NCBI GenBank assembly: GCA_013822345.1
Contig: PNKH01000083.1
Span: forward strand, 1-33,828
Length of the DNA: 33,828 nt
Direction of reading: 5' to 3'
Origin: Isosphaera sp.
GTDB lineage: Bacteria; Planctomycetota; Planctomycetia; Gemmatales; Gemmataceae
Below, piece after piece: positions 7,661-13,621 of the stretch. A model generated the notes under the pieces. That model saw nothing but the letters and a program-made list of their open reading frames with translations. It was not told the DNA's origin and searched no databases. Each line of letters opens with the position of its first letter. Position 1 is the stretch's first letter. The position numbers were made by a program, and so were the translations under genes.

Positions 7661-8857
7661 ATGCCCGAACTCCCCCTCACGGTCCGCCAGGTGATGCAAC
7701 CGGACCCGGTGGTCGTCCCCCCCGACTACCCGATCCGGGACGCCCTCGGGCTGATGAACGACCGCCGGATCGGGGCGGTCGTCGTCACCGCCCCGGGCGG
7801 CGCCCTGGCCGGCATCTTCACCGAGCGCGACCTCCTCCGCCGGGTCGGGACCGCCGACCCCGGGTGGCGCGACCTCCCCGTCTCCGACTGGATGACCCTC
7901 AACCCGTACACCACCGGCCCGGACGTCGGGTGGGACGCGGCCGTCGGGATGATGGACCGGTTCCGGGTCCGGCACCTGCCGGTGGTCGAGGCGGGGCGGG
8001 TGGTCGGGATCGTCTCCACCCGGATGCTGATGCGGCACCGGACCGACTACCTCGACCGGCAGATCGCGGACCGCACCCGCGAGCTGAAGCAGGCGAACGA
8101 GGAGTTGCTGGCCCGGGACGCGGAGCAGACGTACAACCTCCGCGCGGCCGGCCGGTTCCAGAACCGGCTGCTGTTGCCGAACGCCCCGCCGGCGTGGCCG
8201 GAGCTGCGGTGGGGGTTCCACTACGCCCCGCTCGACCACCTCGGCGGGGACTACTACGACGTGGCCCAGCCCGGCCCGGACCACCTCGGGTTCCTGATCG
8301 CCGACGCCAGCGGGCACAGCATCGCGGCGGCGATGGTCGCGATCATGAGCCGGGCCGCGTTCACCGCGGTGTCGAACGCGAGCACCTCCCCGGGCGAGGT
8401 GCTGACCGAGATGAACCGCCGGCTCCAGGGCCTGGCCGACGAGCGGTTCGTCACCGCCTTCTACGCCGTCCTGGACCGCCGCACCCGGGTGCTGACGTAC
8501 GCGAACGCCGGCCACCCGTACCCGTTCCGGTGGGTGGCCGGGACCGGCCGGGTCGAGCCGCTCGGGGCGCAGGGGTTCATGCTCGGGATCATGCCGGACG
8601 AGCAGTACCGGGAGCGGACGGTGGAACTCGCCCCCGGTGACCGGCTGTGCTTCTTCACCGACGGGCTGGTCGAGAGCCGGAACGAGATCGGCGAGTCGTA
8701 CGGGACCGACCGGGTGGCGGCGTGCCTCGGGGAGCACGGGCACAACCCGGCGCAGGAGGTGGCCGGGGAGATCATCCGCCACCAGACCGAGTTCCGCGGC
8801 GGCCACCCGCTGACCGACGACCTGACGCTGGTGGTGGCCGAGATGCACGCGGGGTGA
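7661..8857 (+). CDS. CBS-domain SpoIIE-type (PP2C) protein phosphatase
   Basis: The 398-residue protein has two CBS motifs in its first 130 residues (VRQVMQPDPVVVPPDYPIRD, then VSDWMTLNPYTTGPDVGWDA, RVRHLPVVEAGRVVGIVSTR). A short helix follows (DRQIADRTRELKQANEELLA), then a SpoIIE/RsbU-type PP2C domain. Metal-site motifs are present: LDHLGGDYYDV, LIADASGHSIAAAMV, YANAGHPYPF, FFTDGLVESRN and LTDDLTLVVAEM. CBS pairs usually sense adenine nucleotides, so the family role is nucleotide-controlled Ser/Thr dephosphorylation, typically of an anti-sigma antagonist. No such partner is nearby. ATG 7661 starts the conserved part; a GTG at 7613 is possible but adds a Pro/Ser/Arg segment. A palindrome follows 3 bases after the stop. 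Confidence 0.9.
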   Translation: MPELPLTVRQVMQPDPVVVPPDYPIRDALGLMNDRRIGAVVVTAPGGALAGIFTERDLLRRVGTADPGWRDLPVSDWMTLNPYTTGPDVGWDAAVGMMDRFRVRHLPVVEAGRVVGIVSTRMLMRHRTDYLDRQIADRTRELKQANEELLARDAEQTYNLRAAGRFQNRLLLPNAPPAWPELRWGFHYAPLDHLGGDYYDVAQPGPDHLGFLIADASGHSIAAAMVAIMSRAAFTAVSNASTSPGEVLTEMNRRLQGLADERFVTAFYAVLDRRTRVLTYANAGHPYPFRWVAGTGRVEPLGAQGFMLGIMPDEQYRERTVELAPGDRLCFFTDGLVESRNEIGESYGTDRVAACLGEHGHNPAQEVAGEIIRHQTEFRGGHPLTDDLTLVVAEMHAG

Positions 8858-8860
8858 GGT

Positions 8861-8928
8861 TCGGTCCGAGCCGGAAGCGTGAGCGACGGGCAGACGTGGC
8901 CGTCGCTCACGCTTCCGGCTCGGACCGA
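8861..8928. repeat. Palindrome between convergent stops (family A)
   Basis: Arms 8861-8889 and 8900-8928 are exact 29-bp reverse complements with a 10-base loop (gcagacgtgg). The arm core is gagccggaagcgtgagcg. It fills the gap between the stop of the CBS-PP2C gene (8857) and the stop of the secreted-protein gene (8935, minus). The position suits a bidirectional terminator, although no U-tract follows. The same core recurs at 10357-10419 and, slightly diverged, at 18293-18353. Confidence 0.88.
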
Positions 8929-8934
8929 CCGGGT

Positions 8935-9300
8935 TCACTTCTTCGGATTCGGCACCTGGCCGACGGTCACCTTACCGCCGGCCGCCCCGACCGAGAACGT
9001 CTGGTTCTCGTCCTTGCAGTTCAGCGTCCCGCTCCACGCCGCCTGGTTCGGGTTCCCGGCGTCGTACACCTCGATCCGCTTGACCGTCGGCCCCGGCAGG
9101 AACTCGCGGACCGTCTCGCCGGCGAGCAGGTTCGTCGTCTTGCCGCGCTTCACCTGGCCGTTCACCACGACCGTCTCCTGCACCACGATCGTCTTCCCGG
9201 TGTCGTTCTTGATCGTCACCCAGTTCGCCGACGCCGCCCCGAGCGGGCCGACGAGGACGGCGGCCGCGAGGGCGAGTCGGGTGAGGACGCGAGCGACCAT
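8935..9300 (-). CDS. Small secreted protein of unknown function
   Basis: The 121-residue product starts with a clear signal peptide (MVARVLTRLALAAAVLVGPL, cleavage probably after AASA). The mature part of about 95 residues opens NWVTIKNDTGKTIVVQETVV and contains LLAGETVREFLPGPTVKRIE and WSGTLNCKDENQTFSV. The sequence suggests a small all-beta domain; one Cys in the mature part argues against an internal disulfide. I do not recognise the family. It is convergent with the CBS-PP2C gene, separated by the palindrome at 8861-8928, and does not look co-transcribed with the Rad52-like gene behind it, whose terminator lies at 9415-9450. Confidence 0.75.
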   Translation of the reverse strand: MVARVLTRLALAAAVLVGPLGAASANWVTIKNDTGKTIVVQETVVVNGQVKRGKTTNLLAGETVREFLPGPTVKRIEVYDAGNPNQAAWSGTLNCKDENQTFSVGAAGGKVTVGQVPNPKK

Positions 9301-9414
9301 CGGAAGTCCCGACGCCGTCGGGCCTTGGGTCCGGACCGGGGCGAAACTCGACCGTCAAGGAGTTCCGCCGGTCGCCGGGAAAACGGCGGATCGCTCAAGT
9401 CTTGCGCGCAAAAT

Positions 9415-9450
9415 GACGGGCGGCCGGGTGAAAACACCCGGCCGCCCGTC
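9415..9450 (-). terminator. Hairpin terminator after the Rad52-family gene
   Basis: A perfect 16-bp stem (gacgggcggccgggtg, 9415-9430) pairs with 9435-9450 around a 4-base loop. It begins 14 bases after the Rad52-like stop. On the minus strand it is followed by ATTTTGC, a short T-run. On the plus strand no T-run follows, so it is assigned to the minus strand. Confidence 0.7.
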
Positions 9451-9464
9451 GGAGGTGAAGTAAC

Positions 9465-10280
9465 TCACGCCGCGGTGCGGGGTTCCGGATTCCCGCTGCC
9501 GCGGACCGTCTGCTCGAACGCCTTCACCGCCTCGACCGCGAACGGGATCGCCGGCCCGGTCCAGTCCGCCAGGTTCGCCGTGAACCCCGCCTTCACCCCG
9601 GCCTGCGTGACGTGCGCCAGCAGCGCCCCGCGGACGCACAGCTTCTCGGCCGCGAGCTTGGCGTCGTACGACTGCAGCCGGCGGTGCAACTCCTTCCCGT
9701 CCGCCGGCAGCGACCCGGCCGGCTTCGGGGCGTCGGCCTTCGGCGGCTCGACCTTCTCCGCCGGCTTCGGCTCGGCGGCCGGCTTCGCCGCCTTGGCGGT
9801 CTTCGGTAGGGCGAACGCCGGCATCTGCGGGTGCTGAACGAGTTGCTTCTTCACCGGGTCGTAGTCGACCCACTGGGCCGGCAGTCGGTACAGGTACCGG
9901 CCGATGCCGAACTTCACCGCGGCCCGCTTCAGCCCGTCGCTGAACGCGGCCTTGAGGCGGTCGCCGGCGTCCGGCTGCTCGCTCGGCGACCCGACGTCGG
10001 CCTTGGTCACCCACCGCCCGCCGAGGTTGACGCGGAGGCGGCACATCACCGACCCGTCCGGCAGGATGTCGTACCGGTCCTGCCAGTTCTCGACCCCGAG
10101 CACCTGGTCGAGCCGGTCCTGGATGAGCCGGGCGTCGATGTACGCCATCGCCAGCGCCCGGTTGTTCTTCACCATCTGCGGCTTGTACTTCACGTCCTTC
10201 GGGTCGAACGGGGCGGACAGGGCGTCGGCGACGGCCTGGAGTTGCGGGTCGCGCGGGGATGTGGGTTCGGTCGCGGGCAC
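9465..10280 (-). CDS. Rad52/Rad22-family single-strand annealing protein
   Basis: The 271-residue protein shows the Rad52 core in residues about 15-130: LSAPFDPKDVKYKPQMVKNN, ALAMAYIDARLIQDRLDQVL, GVENWQDRYDILPDG, LRVNLGGRWVTKADVG and FSDGLKRAAVKFGIGRYLYR. The last block matches the family's s-D-A-l-K-R-A-a-x-x-f-G signature. Then come a Lys/Pro/Ala-rich linker (about 155-195) and a C-terminal domain of about 75 residues that I cannot assign. Rad52-type proteins form rings that anneal complementary single strands. In bacteria they are mostly phage-borne, but nothing around this copy is phage-like. GTG 10280 has GGAGG (10287-10291) 6 bases upstream. It follows topA on the same strand across a 142-base gap containing a palindrome, so co-transcription is uncertain. 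Confidence 0.88.
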   Translation of the reverse strand: MPATEPTSPRDPQLQAVADALSAPFDPKDVKYKPQMVKNNRALAMAYIDARLIQDRLDQVLGVENWQDRYDILPDGSVMCRLRVNLGGRWVTKADVGSPSEQPDAGDRLKAAFSDGLKRAAVKFGIGRYLYRLPAQWVDYDPVKKQLVQHPQMPAFALPKTAKAAKPAAEPKPAEKVEPPKADAPKPAGSLPADGKELHRRLQSYDAKLAAEKLCVRGALLAHVTQAGVKAGFTANLADWTGPAIPFAVEAVKAFEQTVRGSGNPEPRTAA

Positions 10281-10356
10281 GGGACGCCTCCATCAGGGGT
10301 TGTGATGGAGTTAGTGTACACTCGTGCGCATTGAAGGTGCAGGTCGGTTGGTCGCC

Positions 10357-10419
10357 GTCCGAGCCGGAAGCGTGAGCGACGGGTTGACGCGGCCCGTCGC
10401 TCACGCTTCCGGCTCGGAC
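10357..10419. repeat. Palindrome 3 bases after the topA stop (family A)
   Basis: Arms 10357-10383 and 10393-10419 are exact 27-bp reverse complements with a 9-base loop (ttgacgcgg). The arm shares gtccgagccggaagcgtgag with the element at 8861-8928. It starts immediately after the topA stop (10423, minus) and may end or stabilise the topA transcript. There is no strong U-tract. Confidence 0.88.
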
Positions 10420-10422
10420 CGG

Positions 10423-13407
10423 TCACGCCGGGGCCGCGGCCGCCGCGTCGATCCGCCTCTTCAGCTCCGCCGACACCTGCCCCTTCCCCTTGCACTTCGG
10501 GTACTTCGTGCACCCGAGGTAGAACCCGGGACCGAACCGCGACTTCATCAGCCGCATCGGGGCGTCGCACTCCGGACACGTCTCGTCGACCGTCACGTCC
10601 GGGATGTCGCTCTTCTTCTCCGTCTTCTCGGCCGGCGGCGGGAGGATGTCCTTCAGCTTCTCCCGCAGCTCGGCGTTGATCGACTTCGCGTTCCGGCACT
10701 TCGGGTACCCGCTGCAAGACAAAAACGGCCCCCGCCAGGCCACCTTCACCACCATCGGCGAGCCGCACTTCTCGCAGGCGATGCCGGTGTCCGGCGGCTT
10801 CACCGGGTTGCCCAGGTCGTCGCAGTCGGAGATGAACTTGCACTTCGCGTCCGGGCACTGGACGTACTTCTTCCCGGCCTTGCTCTCCTTCAACAGCAGC
10901 GTCGTCTTCTCGCACTTCGGGCACGTCACCTTCGTCGGCAACGCGGTGACGACCGGCTTGCCGTCGGCCCCGAGGTTCATCGTCGTCGGGCAGTCCGGGG
11001 CGCCCTCGCAGGTGAAGAACACCCCGAACCGGCCCTCCTTCCGGACCATGAACTTGCCGCACGCCGGGCACACGATCTCGGTCACCGTCGGGCCGGTGAT
11101 CTCCTTCCCGTCCGAGTCGCGCTTGTAGGTGCACGGCGACTCCTTGTCCTTCCACCCGGTACAGCCGATGAAGTACCCGCCGGTCTTGGCGGTGAACCGC
11201 TTCTCCAGCGGCCGGCCGCACCGCGGGCACGGCTCGTCGAGCGTCTCCCGGGCGGCCGGGGCGTCCGCGTTCGCCTTCTGCACCAGCTCCGAGAACGGCC
11301 CCCAGAACTCGTCCAGCACCACGCGGTACTGCATCTTCCCGGTCTCGATGTCGTCCAGCTCCTCCTCGAAGTGGCTGGTGAACTTCAGCTCCATGATGCT
11401 CGGGAAGTTCGCCACCAGGAAGTCGGTGACGACCTTGCCGATCTCGGTGGCGAAGAACCGCCCGCGCTCCTGGGTCACGTACTTCCGGTTCTGGATGGTG
11501 GCGATGATGCTCGAGTACGTGCTCGGCCGGCCGACGCCCTCCTTCTCCAGCGCCTTCACCAGCGACGCCTCGCTGAACCGCGGCGGCGGCTGGGTGAAGT
11601 GCTGCGTCTCGAACAGGTCGAGGCGGTCGAGGGCGTCCCCGACGGCGACCGACGGCAGGGTCAGGCCCTCGTCCTTGCCGACCGGCGACATCACCTGGCG
11701 GTAGCCGTCGAACTTAACGACCCGGCCGGTTGCCCGGAACAGCCCTTGGCCGGCGGTCGCCTCCACCGTCGTGACCGCCACCACGGCCGCGGCGCACTGG
11801 CTCGCCACGAACCGGTTCCAGATCAGCTCGTAGACGCGCAACTGGTCGCCGGCCAGGCCGGCGTCGCGCGCCCGCTGCGGGGTGACCGTCACGTCGGTCG
11901 GGCGGATCGCCTCGTGCGCCTCCTGGGCGCTCTTCCCGGACGCGTAGAAGTTCGGCTTCTCCGGCAGGTAGCGCGGGTCGCGGCCGCCGAGCCGCGGGTG
12001 CGTCTTGATGAACTCGCGGACCGCCGTCAGCGCGTCGGCCGACACCCGGGTGCTGTCGGTCCGCATGTAGGTGATGAGCGCCGTCTGGCCCATGCCCGAC
12101 AGCTCGACGCCCTCGTACAGCTTCTGCGCCGCCTGCATCGTGCGGCTGGTGCTGAACCGCAGCCGGATGTTCGCCTGCTGCTGCAGGGTGCTGGTCGTGA
12201 ACGGCGGGCTCGGCCGGTCCTGCCGGTCCTTCTGCTCGACCTTCGTGACCGCGAACGGCACGCCCGCCAGCGCCGCGACCACGGCGTCCGCGGCGGCCTC
12301 GTTCCCGAGCTTCGGCTCGGCCCCGGCCCACCGCACCAGTTCCGCCAGGAACGCCCCCTCGGGCGGGGTCGGCAGCCCTCCGGTCGCTGACGCTCCCGGC
12401 TCGCCGGCCTTGGGCGAGCCGGGAGCGTCAGCGACCGGAGCGTCCTCCTGCTCCGTGTCGACCACCGGCTCGTCCGGGTCGGCGACGGCGTCGGCGTCGG
12501 ACGGGGCGTGCCACTCGACCGGCTTCGCGGCCTCGGCCTTCTTCTTCGCGAAGATCTTCGACTTCGCCGGGTCCGCCGCCCACGCCATCCCGGTGCCGGC
12601 CTTCGCCAGCAGGGCCGTCAGCTTCCAGTACTCCTCCGTCTTGAACGCCTCGATCTCCCGCTCCCGGTCGACGATCAGCTTGACCGCGACCGACTGCACC
12701 CGGCCGGCGCTGAGCCCGCCGGCAACCTTCTTCCCGAGCAGGTTCGACAGCGGGAACCCGACCACCCGGTCCATCGCCCGCCGGGCCTCCTGGGCGGCGA
12801 CGCGGTCGGTGCTGATCTTCCCCGGGCTGGCGAGCGCCCGCTGCACCGCCGTCTTCGTGATCTCGTTGAAGGTGATGCGGAAGGTGCGGGCGTCGGGCAG
12901 CTTCAGGGCGTCGGCGATGTGCCAGGCGATCGCCTCGCCCTCCCGGTCCGGGTCGGACGCCAGGAGCACCCGGTTCGCCCCGTTCGCCGCCTTCTTGATC
13001 TCCGCCAGGATCGCCGCCGGGGACTTCCGCCGCCGGCCCTTCGGCCCGTCGTCCTCGCTCCCGTCGTCGACCACGTACCGGAGCTTCCAACCGTCGGCGA
13101 TGCGGACCCCGGCCACCTCCTCCCCCTTCTCCTTGCGGGTCGGCAGGTCGCGGACGTGGCCGTAGCTGGCGAGCACCTGGTAGCCGCCGCCGAGGTACTT
13201 GTTGATCGTCTTCGCCTTGGCCGGGGACTCGACCACCACGAGGTCGTACTTCCCCTTCGGCGAGCCGGGAGTGTCGGCGACCGGAGCGGCGGCCGGCGCG
13301 GCGTCGCCGTTGGCCGACGGCGCGGCGGCGGCCTTGCGGCGGGTCGTGGCCTTCTTCGGGGCGGCAGGCTTGTCGGCGGTCGCCGGCTTCTTGCGTGGCG
13401 TGGGCAC
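10423..13407 (-). CDS. topA: DNA topoisomerase I (type IA) with five C-terminal zinc ribbons
   Basis: The 994-residue enzyme relaxes negatively supercoiled DNA. After a Lys/Ala-rich N-terminus comes the TOPRIM domain (KYDLVVVESPAKAKTINKYL; acidic LLASDPDREGEAIAWHIADA), then the type IA core with FPLSNLLGKKVAGGLSAGRVQ and the active-site tyrosine Y447 in ALITYMRTDSTRVS. The C-terminus has five Cys4 zinc ribbons starting CPRCGRPLE, CPACGKFMV, CPKCEKTTL, CEKCGSPMV and CPECDAPMR. GTG 13407 is chosen because GGAG (13417-13420) lies 9 bases upstream; the open frame to 13539 is unlike the family. Two palindromic-element fragments are translated in frame: a full one (residues about 323-344) and a half one (about 41-50). 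Its neighbour is the Rad52-like gene. Confidence 0.95.
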   Translation of the reverse strand: MPTPRKKPATADKPAAPKKATTRRKAAAAPSANGDAAPAAAPVADTPGSPKGKYDLVVVESPAKAKTINKYLGGGYQVLASYGHVRDLPTRKEKGEEVAGVRIADGWKLRYVVDDGSEDDGPKGRRRKSPAAILAEIKKAANGANRVLLASDPDREGEAIAWHIADALKLPDARTFRITFNEITKTAVQRALASPGKISTDRVAAQEARRAMDRVVGFPLSNLLGKKVAGGLSAGRVQSVAVKLIVDREREIEAFKTEEYWKLTALLAKAGTGMAWAADPAKSKIFAKKKAEAAKPVEWHAPSDADAVADPDEPVVDTEQEDAPVADAPGSPKAGEPGASATGGLPTPPEGAFLAELVRWAGAEPKLGNEAAADAVVAALAGVPFAVTKVEQKDRQDRPSPPFTTSTLQQQANIRLRFSTSRTMQAAQKLYEGVELSGMGQTALITYMRTDSTRVSADALTAVREFIKTHPRLGGRDPRYLPEKPNFYASGKSAQEAHEAIRPTDVTVTPQRARDAGLAGDQLRVYELIWNRFVASQCAAAVVAVTTVEATAGQGLFRATGRVVKFDGYRQVMSPVGKDEGLTLPSVAVGDALDRLDLFETQHFTQPPPRFSEASLVKALEKEGVGRPSTYSSIIATIQNRKYVTQERGRFFATEIGKVVTDFLVANFPSIMELKFTSHFEEELDDIETGKMQYRVVLDEFWGPFSELVQKANADAPAARETLDEPCPRCGRPLEKRFTAKTGGYFIGCTGWKDKESPCTYKRDSDGKEITGPTVTEIVCPACGKFMVRKEGRFGVFFTCEGAPDCPTTMNLGADGKPVVTALPTKVTCPKCEKTTLLLKESKAGKKYVQCPDAKCKFISDCDDLGNPVKPPDTGIACEKCGSPMVVKVAWRGPFLSCSGYPKCRNAKSINAELREKLKDILPPPAEKTEKKSDIPDVTVDETCPECDAPMRLMKSRFGPGFYLGCTKYPKCKGKGQVSAELKRRIDAAAAAPA
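12378..12440. repeat. Palindrome inserted in frame inside topA
   Basis: Arms 12378-12405 and 12413-12440 are exact 28-bp reverse complements with a 7-base loop (ggccttg). It is translated within TopA as APVADAPGSPKAGEPGASAT. The arm core (gagccgggagcgtcagcgac) is a relative of the family A core found between genes. It sits in a low-complexity stretch after an acidic linker, away from the TOPRIM and active-site motifs. Confidence 0.87.
13259..13286. repeat. Half-element of the palindrome in the topA 5' region
   Basis: This 28-base stretch matches one arm of the 12378-12440 palindrome except at two positions (gagtgtcggc for gagcgtcagc). No facing arm is present. It is translated as APVADTPGSPKG, just before the TOPRIM domain, and parallels APVADAPGSPK encoded by the full element. 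Confidence 0.75.
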
Positions 13408-13480
13408 TCGTGGGAACTCCGTCGGGGTCGTGGTCGCCTGGTGTACCGGGTTAGAGGGCGGGTGTCGAAGTCGGGTGCCG

Positions 13481-13509
13481 TTGTGACGACCCGGAAGAAT
13501 CCCTACAAT
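13481..13509 (+). promoter_or_regulatory. Sigma-70-type promoter for the SurA/PpiD-like gene
   Basis: TTGTGA (13481-13486) and TACAAT (13504-13509) are separated by 17 bases, the standard spacing; the -10 matches consensus at 5 of 6 positions and the -35 at 4 of 6. Transcription would begin near 13516, about 105 bases before the ATG at 13622. It lies in the divergent gap with topA. Confidence 0.5.
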
Positions 13510-13621
13510 CGGTAGCTTGGGGGCCGCAGAGCCTATCACCCTTAGTGCAGTGGTACGACGGCTGTCAACCCCCGCCGCCGCCGGCCCGTCCCGCGAAGCC
13601 GCCGCAAACCCCGAGCCGACA

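Noticed and set aside
10324-12390. Plus-strand open frame of 688 codons opposite topA
   Set aside because: It is an Arg/Leu/His/Val-rich antisense shadow typical of GC-rich DNA. The minus strand encodes a complete topoisomerase I.
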